This document shows positions 29,428 through 39,525 of a stretch of DNA of 64,000 nucleotides, in pieces. Source of the DNA: Nakazawaea peltata (lineage: Eukaryota; Ascomycota; Pichiomycetes; Alaninales; Pachysolenaceae); the NCBI GenBank assembly GCA_001599355.1, contig BCGQ01000005.1:190222-254221 (forward strand). Direction: 5' to 3'. Below the pieces are notes generated by a model that worked only from the letters and a program-made list of their open reading frames with translations, ran no database searches and was not told the DNA's origin. Position numbers and translations under genes: made by a program. The first letter of the stretch is position 1. Each line of letters starts with the position of its first letter.

Positions 29428-30456
29428 TTAGTCTGACTTCTCACTCATAACTTGCTTGACCGGCTCTTTGTCGTACCTATAGAGTCCATGTTCTTGGATG
29501 TATCGTATGACCGAATTCGGGAGTAAATATTGGACAGACATTCCACGTCTGATGAACAAACGCACTTTTGTGGAGGAAATATCATTATAGATTAACTGCT
29601 TGATGACTAAGATGTTCTTACGGTGTTCATACATGATGTCATGAGATAATAAGAAACTTCTGACATCGGAACCTGTTCTTTCCACAATGAGACAACCATA
29701 TTTTCCTAAAATATGATGTAAATCTTGTTCTGCCCAAACATTAGGTTCACCCATACTCTCTATTAAATCACCACCCAGTAACAACATGATCTTGACACCT
29801 CTACTATTTCCCTCGCTATCCTTGATACCACCTCTCTTGATATTGATCTCCTCGTTGAAGTGATCTAACACCAACAGTGTTCTAGTATACTGTGGTTGTA
29901 AGGATTCCCAAGCATCTACCATCAACCAAGACGAGGTTCTCTCACAGGCCAACTCACACATACGTACTCTATGATGATGAGGCAGAAGACCTTGTTTCTT
30001 GTAATTGTCACTAACAGGAGAGTAATAACCACCAACTACTTCAAACTTGGTGTCTTCACTGATCAGATCCATCAGCATCTCGAACATTCGAAGATGCAAA
30101 TAAGTCACTGGAGAGAAAGAACCACACAGCACAACGACTAATGGGAATTTGGAAGAATCTTGCATCTGTGTCGCAAGACGATGAGTAGGGAACTGATAAT
30201 TTTCCAATGTACGAGACTGTCTAACAATACCATGAGGCACCTCTTCTAAGTCGGCAATCTGATAAGAATGGATCTTCTGGTTGTTCAAAGGAATGGAATG
30301 TTGCGACGGCAGCGGAGCATCGATTGCACTGTTATAATCGGCCAACACATATGGTGATATGGTGGGGTTATTTGGGATCTCGGACGGGTTCAGCGGTGGC
30401 TTCAAGTCCGGGTTCGATGATGGCGGGATGAAGTTAGGGTCTTGTGTTGGATCCAT
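29428..30456 (-). CDS. NMA1: Nicotinamide mononucleotide adenylyltransferase
   Basis: NAD+ synthesis enzyme of 342 residues joining NMN (or nicotinate mononucleotide) and ATP. Signatures are the nucleotide-binding CGSFSPVTYLHLRMFEM (about 111-127), the GGYYSPVSDNYKKQGL loop, LLGGDLIESM and the C-terminal ISSTKVRLFIRRG plus YLLPNSVIRYI. The N-terminal ~90 residues are a variable extension, as in yeast Nma1/Nma2. S. cerevisiae has two copies; I use NMA1 for the family. ATG at 30454-30456. Confidence 0.92.
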   Translation of the reverse strand: MDPTQDPNFIPPSSNPDLKPPLNPSEIPNNPTISPYVLADYNSAIDAPLPSQHSIPLNNQKIHSYQIADLEEVPHGIVRQSRTLENYQFPTHRLATQMQDSSKFPLVVVLCGSFSPVTYLHLRMFEMLMDLISEDTKFEVVGGYYSPVSDNYKKQGLLPHHHRVRMCELACERTSSWLMVDAWESLQPQYTRTLLVLDHFNEEINIKRGGIKDSEGNSRGVKIMLLLGGDLIESMGEPNVWAEQDLHHILGKYGCLIVERTGSDVRSFLLSHDIMYEHRKNILVIKQLIYNDISSTKVRLFIRRGMSVQYLLPNSVIRYIQEHGLYRYDKEPVKQVMSEKSD

Positions 30457-31330
30457 TTTGATACTATGTCTGTAACGTTGCGATGTTCAGAACTTTACAA
30501 TGTCCAGATGTGTACAATGATATATATTGACCTCGGCTAATTCTAATTGTTGGTTTCTCAAGTGACTTGTAGAGTACCACACATTTTATCGGACTTGCCC
30601 AAAGAGCGCGGGAGGGCAAAGAAAAAAAGAGTGCTCAACTGATGTTCTGCGGGAAGGGAAAAGGGGACAGAGAAGGGAAGGGGCAGGGGGAGGTGGGAGA
30701 GGTGAGAGGGAGAGGGGGACAACGAAGGGGAGATGGAGAGGTGGTGGAGAGAGGTAAGAGTAGTTGTGCGAGAGTGGATAAGAGCTATTTAGGAGATAAA
30801 TTGGTGATACTACAGTGCATTCGGACTCCATCTCGTTCTACACCTCGATACAAACTGAACTCCATTCCGGATCAAAGCCGTGGATCACACATTTTGTAGG
30901 CTCTATACTCCGTAAAGAGCAAATGGACTACAATTGAGCGGAAGAATAAATCCAGAGGTAAGCTCAAAGAGAAAGTGAGCGAGCGGGCTTCGCGAAAAAA
31001 AAACACCGTAACAGTCAAATAAGGGGCTGTATGAGGTGCGGCCACAGAGACAAAATTAGGGGCTGTCTTAAAATACAACATTTGTGGTTACTCATTTAAA
31101 CTTAATCAGACAAAGTTGTGATAAACAAAGTAGTACGCGAGAACCAAAATATGAATTTGTTTCTAAGTTTTAACTCACTATACATGAGCTCAAAAGCTTC
31201 CAAATTAGGGATAGGTTGCTTTATTTGGGGAGGGTAATAGAGGCGCACGGATCCATAATCAGACCTTTTAGTCCTGTGTCTATTGTCTAATCTTTACGAA
31301 TTAACTGTAATAGCGTTATTATGATGTGGG

Positions 31331-31359
31331 CTGGAACTTAAAAATAGAGTCAGTTCCAG
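31331..31359. other. 8-bp perfect inverted repeat (hairpin)
   Basis: CTGGAACT (31331-31338) and AGTTCCAG (31352-31359) pair perfectly around a 13-base loop. An ATGATGT (31321-31327) lies just 5' and a CTGA a few bases 3', a weak resemblance to C/D snoRNA boxes, but the hairpin sits between them. Function unknown. Confidence 0.4.
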
Positions 31360-32081
31360 GCTTGAGACTGAAACAACAAGGAAAATGAGTCAAGTAAAAG
31401 TAAGTGTTTTTGCCTTTCTTTTTGCTGAAAATTTTTTTCTTGCACTAATAAATAAAACCTTAAAACGAAAAACAGCAGTAAAAGAGCAGCGAACAAGGAA
31501 AGATAGGCAGATTATAGAGTGAGCAGCGGAAATACCTTGAGACAAAGTGAAATGGATGCATTATTATTTGCAGGGAAAAAAAGAGGAAGGGATAAGGGAA
31601 GGAAAAAAGAGAAATTAGTTGTAAGCGAGATAGAGGCGATAGGAAGGCGATAGCGTGTTGGCGAAAGCAAGGAAGGAAGGTTGGAGATTATCGATGGGAT
31701 GGGGTGACGTAGTATGTAGATAGTATATGACATAGTGTATGACATAATTGGTGACGTTGTAATGAGTGAGTCAAATTATCAAGGCGACACCCCTTCTGTT
31801 GGTATCTCAGTATCTTCGAATCATAATTTCGCTTTTACGTAAGCAAACTGCCGTATTGCGCACGCCACTACTAAATAGCATACAGCGAGCCAAGCAAGTG
31901 CAACCTCCATAATTTTAAAGGTGAGAATTTCGAGCCGATTGGCGCATTGTGTGTTTTGGAAGTCGGACAATTGTTAGTAATTTTGAATCAGGATTAGATA
32001 ATAGGAAATTAAATGTGGTGCGATATAATTAGAATTAAGTGGATAGTGGTGGAAGAATGATGTGAGTTTACACTAATAGAC

Positions 32082-32270
32082 TACACTACTACAATGTACT
32101 ACTATAGCAGTACAGTACTACACTATACTACTACTACTACTATACTATACTACTATACTACTATACTACTATACTACTACACTATACTACTACACTATAC
32201 TACCATACTATACTACCATACTATACTACCATACTATACTATCCTCCTTCCTACCATACTCCTATACTAT
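32082..32270. repeat. TACTA-type microsatellite
   Basis: Imperfect CTACTATA/CTACTACTA repeat of about 190 bp, drifting to CTACCATACTATA. It lies in the spacer upstream of SOK1. Confidence 0.9.
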
Positions 32271-32693
32271 ACTGCTCTCCCCTCTACCGAACTGCCCTCC
32301 CCACCCTTACCCTCCCTACATCGTCCCCCCAATTTCACCTTTCTTTTCCCTCCATTGCTATGGAACAAAGGAAAATTTTTCCCTCCAATTTCCTCTCTCA
32401 CCCTCTCAGTCACAGACAAAATTCCTCCACAAGAAAAAAAAGAAAAGAGCCAGAAAAAAAAGAAACTGAAGGGAAAAAAAGGAAAAAGGAGCTTCTTAGG
32501 TGTATTTTTAATCCTGTGTCGGTTTCATTTTATATTAGCTATCTTTAATAGAATAAAATCAACACGAAACAACTACCATCAATCATTAGAGACGTGATAA
32601 CTCAACAAGACAATCATATTCATTAACTGTATTGGATTTCTGTCATTTTCTCAACTCCCGCTTTAATTTGCTGTCCATGTCATTTCTTTGAAG

Positions 32694-35096
32694 ATGAATT
32701 CGCAAGTGAATAATCCGACAGATAAACAAGAGTTCCCATCTAATCAGTCGCCATCGGCTTCTACGGCGACTGCTAATGGCGGTCCAACACAAGGAGGAGC
32801 TAAGAATGGATCTTCCAGTTCGGCGCTGCCGCCAGGTTCTGCCGCTGCCGCTCTGGCTGCTCTGGCTGCTCTGGCCGCCGCCGCCGCCTCCTCAAATGAT
32901 ACATCTTCTGCCGCCGTCGTTGCCGCTCTGGCTCTGGCCCTGGTAGTCCATCAACATTTGCACAACGATTTCAATCACCATCATCTGCATTCCCGTCATA
33001 GTTCTAGAGACGATGAATCCACTTCGGGCTCATCCACTCCTGACCATCCATACCACCTTTCTCATGGTTTCAGACAGGTGGTTTATGACACCCCTAACAA
33101 ACGTTCTAATCCATCTCCTAGCATCCCATCCGCTGGTCATAACACTATCAGCTCTAAAAGAGCAAGATTAGACGAAGACGCCGTCGCCACCACCCCAACT
33201 CTTGGTTTGCCACGCGACAATAATGACGAAAATTTACAACAAACTACCGTCCAAGAATCTACCGATAAGTCTCATAGAAAGATTCTTGTCCCAACTCCTC
33301 TCAGTCCACGTCAACTGAATGCTCGTCAAATCTCTACAACCACTTCAAACACACCTGTAAATAATTCAAAGGTACAAGACTCGATCGATAACGACGTTCC
33401 AAAGAAAAAGAAACTGATCGAGAAGAAGCAAGAAACTACAAAGATTAAAACTCATCAACCTAATTTACTGAACATCAAGCGTTATAGATCTAGATCCTTA
33501 CCTAATGTTTTATTCTCGCTGTTACGTCGTCATCATTACCGTCATTCACACCAACGTTTCGGTACTCCATCCGAGCAAATTATCAATGCTGTACCATCGA
33601 TGGCTTTCACTTTCCCTCAACAACAACCATTCTTCCCTCTGAAACCATCTCACACTCATCGTCATCATCAGGCCCCTCCACCGTTACCTCCAGTGTCTTT
33701 ACAAAGTCTTCGTGAAATCGATTTGCATGAGATTTTGAAGAACCCACAGTTGAGACACGATATCTTGTTTGATCCACAATTACAATTCAGACCAAATATG
33801 GATGGTGAACGTGGCCGTAAGAAGAAGATCGCTGTCGACAACTATTGGGATGAGGTTCAGAAAGAATGCGAGGAGTACATCGTCAAGAAACAATTCAACA
33901 GTGCTCAATCACGTTTACCTTCTTTATTCCAAACTTTGAAAGACATTTTGATCTCTTTATTGCCAACTAAAGATGTCGAACAAGTCAACGAGGTTATGGA
34001 TATTGAATTGTTGAACCAACAACTCAAGAATTTCGCCTTTGATTTCGTTTCTCTTCTGAAATGGTTGTCTTTGATTTTCAAGAATCATTGTGCTCCAATG
34101 AGAGACTCGTGGGTCGATGAGATGTCGCTGAAATTTGTTCAACTGCATGAAGAGAATTCCATTCCATACCTTGTAGAAGGTTTACGTATGATCTTCTCTA
34201 TCTTGGAGCTGATGAAATTGGATGTTGCTAACCATCAAATTAGAATCTTGAGACCTGTTCTCGTTGAGACTCTGGTTGACTTTGAGAGAAACTACTTCAC
34301 TCAAATGATCAGCCGTTGTAAATTGAACTTACAAGATTCTACCGATTGGTTTGTCAATAATTACCGTCAAGAGAAGGACAAAAGTCTGAATCTTAAGGAA
34401 TTATCCACCATGTCTATCTTGAAGTTGTTATCTTGTCGCCACATGGTGACTCAATTCCCTTCTTCGTTGTCATTTGACCATGCTAGATTGGTCTTATTGA
34501 GAGCAGATATCAGACAGTTGGTTTGTCTTCAATTATGTGTTTTATTATACAAACAAATGATTCACCAACATGTTTCTGATGCTGGAAAGAAGAAAGAATT
34601 GACAAACCCACAACTGATTTATAATTTGAAGCGTGAAATCTTACTGATTGTTACCGATGACAATGGTAATGTCAAATGGACTCGTAACGTGAAGCCAATT
34701 CTGCTCCAATTATCGAAGAAATGTCACGATAACAAGACCTCTACTTCCACCCAATCCACAGTTACCCCTCCACCTGAATCCATGGTTGATTTCCTGTACA
34801 ATTGGTTATTGAAACAGACTCAACCATCCTCGCAAGTTTACGGCATTATGGAGGAGAAAATTTTCAAGAAATTATTTGACTATGTCAAATTGAATTCTAA
34901 AGAAGAAGATCTTTTGAAAGATGATTCTTCCAGTTCAAGTCCTAATACCAGCGTAGAATCGATCACCGAATCCTCTCAATATGATGAGGATGAAGAATTG
35001 ATTCTGTTGGGTTCTCGTGTTGCCAAATTGTGTAACTTCCATTGGTGTGTCTTTGGTACCACATATTCCGACGCAGTATCCGCTGCCTCAACCTAA
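32694..35096 (+). CDS. SOK1: SOK1/TCP11 family protein
   Basis: 800 residues. The C-terminal ~430 residues fit the T-complex protein 11 domain of Sok1, a high-copy suppressor of cAMP-dependent kinase mutants in S. cerevisiae whose molecular activity is unclear. The sequence has FAFDFVSLLKWLSLIFKNHCAPMRD, a TCP11 motif. The N-terminal half is disordered, with His-rich and Ser-rich stretches and basic clusters (KKKKLIEKKQETTK) that suggest nuclear location. Residues 50-65 form a 16-Ala run if CTG is Ala (32841-32888). ATG at 32694; an in-frame TTG at 32688 is not used as the start. Confidence 0.85.
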   Translation: MNSQVNNPTDKQEFPSNQSPSASTATANGGPTQGGAKNGSSSSALPPGSAAAALAALAALAAAAASSNDTSSAAVVAALALALVVHQHLHNDFNHHHLHSRHSSRDDESTSGSSTPDHPYHLSHGFRQVVYDTPNKRSNPSPSIPSAGHNTISSKRARLDEDAVATTPTLGLPRDNNDENLQQTTVQESTDKSHRKILVPTPLSPRQLNARQISTTTSNTPVNNSKVQDSIDNDVPKKKKLIEKKQETTKIKTHQPNLLNIKRYRSRSLPNVLFSLLRRHHYRHSHQRFGTPSEQIINAVPSMAFTFPQQQPFFPLKPSHTHRHHQAPPPLPPVSLQSLREIDLHEILKNPQLRHDILFDPQLQFRPNMDGERGRKKKIAVDNYWDEVQKECEEYIVKKQFNSAQSRLPSLFQTLKDILISLLPTKDVEQVNEVMDIELLNQQLKNFAFDFVSLLKWLSLIFKNHCAPMRDSWVDEMSLKFVQLHEENSIPYLVEGLRMIFSILELMKLDVANHQIRILRPVLVETLVDFERNYFTQMISRCKLNLQDSTDWFVNNYRQEKDKSLNLKELSTMSILKLLSCRHMVTQFPSSLSFDHARLVLLRADIRQLVCLQLCVLLYKQMIHQHVSDAGKKKELTNPQLIYNLKREILLIVTDDNGNVKWTRNVKPILLQLSKKCHDNKTSTSTQSTVTPPPESMVDFLYNWLLKQTQPSSQVYGIMEEKIFKKLFDYVKLNSKEEDLLKDDSSSSSPNTSVESITESSQYDEDEELILLGSRVAKLCNFHWCVFGTTYSDAVSAAST

Positions 35097-35282
35097 TCAT
35101 CATACCACATTCATCGTCTGTGCATACTTTTTATCTTTGTTTTTTACTTTTGTTCTGGTTTTATATGTTAAGTTTTGTTCTATCGGTTTCTTTATTTGAT
35201 TACATACACTTTTTACTTGGGTTTTTTATACGTTTATAGGTCATTAATTGATTTTATCATTTAAAAATTTCGTGCGTACAGT

Positions 35283-35864
35283 TCAGTATAATACGGTTGG
35301 GATTTGATCAGCTCCAAGTTCGGAGAGAAAAACTGATCTTTGCATGGCTCGCTCTGTTAATGGAAGGATTAACCGATACAGATCATGAGTATTCACATAG
35401 TAACGGTAGAGTCTTTTCACTCTGAGGAAACCGAACTGTTCGTACAATTGAAGCAGCAGTTCATTGACTACCTCGGTTTCCAACATGATCTCATCACAAT
35501 GATAATCTTGCAGCATCAGATTTATATTAACATCGATCAATTTCTTCAGTAATCCATTTCCACGGTACTTGTCCAACACCGTTAACATTCCAATGTAGCC
35601 ACGGACACGTTTCAGCTGTCTATGCTGTTCAACTTTCGAGGTTATCACACCGATTATCTCACCTGAAGGTTTGAGTCGCACAATATGGCAAAGTTTGGGC
35701 CAGTTATTGAGGAAGAATCGGTACACATAAATGCAGTAAGGTTCACTTAAATTCTCGTTAATGAGAGCCATTACTTTCTGGAAATCGGCATGATTTGAGT
35801 CGGTTTTGAAGTCGAATACTCCTATTTCGTAGTCTGATTCTGTAAGTTTGATTCGTTCTGTCAT
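35283..35864 (-). CDS. MAK3: NatC catalytic subunit (N-acetyltransferase)
   Basis: GNAT-fold N-terminal acetyltransferase of 193 residues, slightly longer than yeast Mak3 (176). It shows SEPYCIYVYRFFLNNWP, the RGYIGMLTVLDKYRGNGL acetyl-CoA loop (RxxGxG type) and CDEIMLETEV, all matching Naa30. NatC acetylates Met-hydrophobic N-termini co-translationally. ATG at 35862-35864. It lies convergent to SOK1. Confidence 0.93.
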   Translation of the reverse strand: MTERIKLTESDYEIGVFDFKTDSNHADFQKVMALINENLSEPYCIYVYRFFLNNWPKLCHIVRLKPSGEIIGVITSKVEQHRQLKRVRGYIGMLTVLDKYRGNGLLKKLIDVNINLMLQDYHCDEIMLETEVVNELLLQLYEQFGFLRVKRLYRYYVNTHDLYRLILPLTERAMQRSVFLSELGADQIPTVLY

Positions 35865-36075
35865 TTTAGCACTTTAAACAACTGCAAGCAACGTCAAGTC
35901 ACTTCCAATCATCTGCCCAACACCTTCAACTATCAGTTTGAACCTGAAGATTTAAGACTGAAATAGGTTATTAGTAAATCATACACTACTGTTTAATACT
36001 CTTTTTAAAATTAGTACATATCACACGACCAAACTCTAACCCCTCTACGCTACACCATTTCATACTCATAATGCA

Positions 36076-39000
36076 TTATAAACTATCCTTCAGATTTACC
36101 TTAAACCAACTAGTACCACTACTCAACTTAAATGGATTTGCAACACCATCCTCATAATTCGTATCGTCAATCTTTTGCTCTTCAATCGAAACAATCTGAG
36201 CAACGAGCCACTCGCGTCCATTTAACTCGATACCACTTGCCTCATTATCTAACACATAATGAGGCAGCCCTATATTGAACAGAGCCCACACTTTTTCGTT
36301 ACCATTTCCAGCTAAATTGAACTCATCCGTTGTTGGTAAAAACAATACGTAATCATCTACACCAAAATCTTTAATTGCAATCTTGGCTCTCAGACGATCC
36401 AGAATCAAATCTTTTTGGAATTTCCGAGCTAAAGACTCTACATCTTTGAACCTCTTGACTAAACTATGTGAAAACAAATCTCCTTCTAATACCAGAAGAG
36501 ACTTCATAAAAGATTCGTAATTCGCATCAAATGTTGAAGGTTCGAATTTATGGAGAAGCAGTTTACTACGAATATCTAAATCACTTACCTCGACACTATC
36601 AGCACCATACTGACCGACATCTGTAGCAGCATCCACTTCCAGACTATCTTCTTCATTATCATCATCAGGATATGCTCCACTATCGGTCCAATATACATTT
36701 TTCTCCACATAATCCAAATATTTAGTGGTGACCGGTTTCTCTCTTTTCTTCAACCCTTTTACTCTAATAACTTTCCAACCAGAATCACCTTCCACTAATA
36801 AAAGACCTACAGATTCCAAAACCACACATAATTCACTGATATCATCGGCCAATCTTCTTGTCATTTCTTTCAATTTGACATACATAGAATCCACAACATT
36901 CGATAATCCAGCCATCACTTGATTCTTGTCCTGGACTTTGGCCTGTAAAACTTGTAACTCTTCTTGATACCTCGGTAACGGTTCCAACTCAAATTTCAAA
37001 TTAGTGATTTCTTGTACATGGGCAGTGGATTCTTCCTCATGGTCCTTCTGTAGCAGAGCCATATTGGCTATCAAATCATTCTTCATCGAGTTCACCTCCT
37101 CATAATTTTTCTCCCACATTTTCTTATCAGCTTCGTATTTTAATTTCAATTCGGCAATTTCTTTTGAAAGTTTCTCGTTCTCCAAGTTGGCCAGCGCAAG
37201 ATCCGCTTTGAGTTCCAGGATCTGTTGCGCAGAATCGTCTTCTGGCTGCAGTTTGGAAATCTTCTGATCCGGCGCAGCCATCTGATCCACTTGCTCAATC
37301 TGTGGAGATGCAGATCTCGAAGATGAGCGCAGGGTAGGAACTCTTGGCTTAAATTCATGGTTAAATTGTTGAAATTGCTGCTGATGTAAGAGATTTTCCA
37401 ACATTTTAATTCTATTTTCGTATCCCTGGATGACTTCTTTTCCTCCTTGACTTTCTCCTCTGTCTTCGGCTTCTTTCACTTTTCCTTCGTCAAACTCAAA
37501 ACCAATCCCCTCCATCTCGAAATACTTGAGGAACTTCTTATAAAACTTCAAATACTCCATATCATGCAGATCATAAGTCATTTCAGAACTAAGTAAACCC
37601 AAATCATTTATATTTTTCTCCAATTTCCTCACGACATCTCCATTCATAGTTTTCTTGAGTACAGCCATATAATTCTCGATATCTTTAGAGGAAGTGACTT
37701 CTAATTGATTCCAAATCTGAGAAATCTCATCCGTAGGTTCAGGGCTAGTATTGAGAGTGTTGATAAACTTACCGATCAGTCCACTACTAGCATCTTTACT
37801 GCTTTTACGTTTCAGCTTGACCATCTCAAATGTAACCCCAACTTTAGGTAAGTTCTCATTGACAAATTCTTCCATACTGATCTCTCCAAAGAAATCTTGA
37901 TATTGATCCAGTACTGAATGTTGGTCCAAATTCACAAGACTTGAATTAAGATCGAAATTATGGACTCCCAAGAACTTCAGAATCCATTTAGTCCTTGATT
38001 CTCGCTCCATAATTTGCAACATCTCCATTATCTCATGAGTTTTATAACAAACTTTCTTGAAATTTTGACTCCATCTGTAGTTCTTGAGCTTGACTATGAT
38101 CAACATACCAAATATGACGGGTAAATCTACCACGATAGACAAACGGATCTCTAGATTCTGGAGCTGATGTAAACGAGGTTGTAATTCATTCATCATTAAC
38201 TTCTGAGTATTGATTAAACTGATTTGGATCTGAGATACCTTAGTGAATATATGTTCATATAGCTTTTGCTGGAGTGATTTACGTTTACGATCAGTCCCAG
38301 TGTACTCCTGATAAATTTGGGAGGATAATTTGGTGATTTGAGGGTTTAAATCATTCAGATGTTTGGCATAACAAGAATTCACCAAAGTCTCATTCTCAAG
38401 AGTCAAGTCCAGAACATCATCAATAAGTTCATGAACTAATGATTCAAGTTGAGGCAAAGCAGAAGAATCTCCGGAAGGGCTCTCAATCTGTCCATCAAAC
38501 TTCTCCACCAAGTATTTATAATCTTTTTCCAAATCTATTTTCCGATTAAGTACTTCATTAGTGAATTTCAATTGAATAGATGACAATAATTGTTTCAATT
38601 CTGCTGATATCAGAGCCGCTTGACGTGCTGATTTATAAAGTTCATGCTTATCGATCAAATTAGCCATCACAATATCGGTCTTTCCAATCTTAAATCTGAC
38701 ATCCTTGAGAGTTTGATAATGAGATTCCCAAGAAGTGATCAAAGAATTCTCACTGATACCTTTATAATAATAAGAAGAGCTATTCAAGTTTTGCTGTAAA
38801 GTCTTTGCTGATAACGTAAGGTATTGAATTAAGACATTCAGTGACCTGAGAATATTCTCAATGGACTGTTGTTCTTCTTTCCCATCATTGGTAGTGGTCT
38901 GTTTGAATTTTTTGAAATCACTTACTATAGCAGCAGCCCAACCAGTATTCCTTTTAAGCAGATTAATCTTTGTTCTGACATTCTGAGCTGAAGTAAATGG

Positions 39001-39525
39001 TGATAATGGCGATTCCAGTGGTCTAAAGAGCCCTAAAGACGATTCAGGCACCACTTCCTTGCCATTGTCATTGAAACAATTGCGGTCAAAAACATAAATC
39101 TCATTAATTTGGTCATGCAAGATCATCGAGAACTTCAATTTGATCCCAAACGGCGTTAATATGAACAAGGAGCCTGGGGGTATCCCAAAGCAAGAGCCGA
39201 TATATTCTTTAAGATTATCGAGGGAATGGAAATTGAACGAGCTAACAAGGAGTCGTTGACCTGTGAGTGAGTTGAAAATCAGAAGGCTGGGTATAGGAGA
39301 CGTTCTATGATGATCATGTGAAGTTTCATGGCCATTACTGCCCGCTTTGACCTCATTAGATATCCCGGAAATTCTTCTCATCGTCCTTGGAATTGGGGAA
39401 GACGCCGTAGGAGCGCCATTATCAGTGGAAGTCATAGCGCCACTGGAATTACGAGCTCCTGTCTCACGAGGTGTCAAGAATGTTGACGAGAATATTCGCT
39501 CTTGGCCCGGTCCTATGGAGTTCAT
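36076..39525 (-). CDS. ATG11: Autophagy scaffold Atg11
   Basis: Selective-autophagy scaffold of 1149 residues (S. cerevisiae 1178). The N-terminus has an extra ~85 residues before the conserved FNSLTGQRLLVSSFNFHS, LKEYIGSCFGIPPGSLFILTPFGIK pattern. The middle is coiled coil (about 660-860). The C-terminal Atg11 domain has DDYVLFLPTTDEFNL and KVWALFNIGLPHYVL. In yeast it links cargo receptors (Atg19, Atg32) to Atg1. ATG at 39523-39525. A coincidental ACTAAC near 39538 upstream does not define a convincing intron. Confidence 0.93.
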   Translation of the reverse strand: MNSIGPGQERIFSSTFLTPRETGARNSSGAMTSTDNGAPTASSPIPRTMRRISGISNEVKAGSNGHETSHDHHRTSPIPSLLIFNSLTGQRLLVSSFNFHSLDNLKEYIGSCFGIPPGSLFILTPFGIKLKFSMILHDQINEIYVFDRNCFNDNGKEVVPESSLGLFRPLESPLSPFTSAQNVRTKINLLKRNTGWAAAIVSDFKKFKQTTTNDGKEEQQSIENILRSLNVLIQYLTLSAKTLQQNLNSSSYYYKGISENSLITSWESHYQTLKDVRFKIGKTDIVMANLIDKHELYKSARQAALISAELKQLLSSIQLKFTNEVLNRKIDLEKDYKYLVEKFDGQIESPSGDSSALPQLESLVHELIDDVLDLTLENETLVNSCYAKHLNDLNPQITKLSSQIYQEYTGTDRKRKSLQQKLYEHIFTKVSQIQISLINTQKLMMNELQPRLHQLQNLEIRLSIVVDLPVIFGMLIIVKLKNYRWSQNFKKVCYKTHEIMEMLQIMERESRTKWILKFLGVHNFDLNSSLVNLDQHSVLDQYQDFFGEISMEEFVNENLPKVGVTFEMVKLKRKSSKDASSGLIGKFINTLNTSPEPTDEISQIWNQLEVTSSKDIENYMAVLKKTMNGDVVRKLEKNINDLGLLSSEMTYDLHDMEYLKFYKKFLKYFEMEGIGFEFDEGKVKEAEDRGESQGGKEVIQGYENRIKMLENLLHQQQFQQFNHEFKPRVPTLRSSSRSASPQIEQVDQMAAPDQKISKLQPEDDSAQQILELKADLALANLENEKLSKEIAELKLKYEADKKMWEKNYEEVNSMKNDLIANMALLQKDHEEESTAHVQEITNLKFELEPLPRYQEELQVLQAKVQDKNQVMAGLSNVVDSMYVKLKEMTRRLADDISELCVVLESVGLLLVEGDSGWKVIRVKGLKKREKPVTTKYLDYVEKNVYWTDSGAYPDDDNEEDSLEVDAATDVGQYGADSVEVSDLDIRSKLLLHKFEPSTFDANYESFMKSLLVLEGDLFSHSLVKRFKDVESLARKFQKDLILDRLRAKIAIKDFGVDDYVLFLPTTDEFNLAGNGNEKVWALFNIGLPHYVLDNEASGIELNGREWLVAQIVSIEEQKIDDTNYEDGVANPFKLSSGTSWFKVNLKDSL

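Larger units (their letters stand above)
30457..32693. other. Long 2.2-kb spacer before SOK1
   Basis: The largest gene-poor stretch here. It has polypurine DNA (30640-30770), a hairpin (31331-31359), a CTACTATA-type microsatellite (32082-32270), pyrimidine-rich DNA (32270-32400) and A-rich DNA just upstream of SOK1. I found no tRNA, snRNA or coding exon that I can support. It may hold an extended SOK1 and NMA1 regulatory region or an unannotated ncRNA. Confidence 0.6.

Noticed and set aside
31385-31480. ATGAGTCAAGTAAAA followed by GTAAGT, a possible first exon
   Set aside because: The acceptor candidates give an immediate stop or no recognisable peptide, and no good TACTAAC lies in place.
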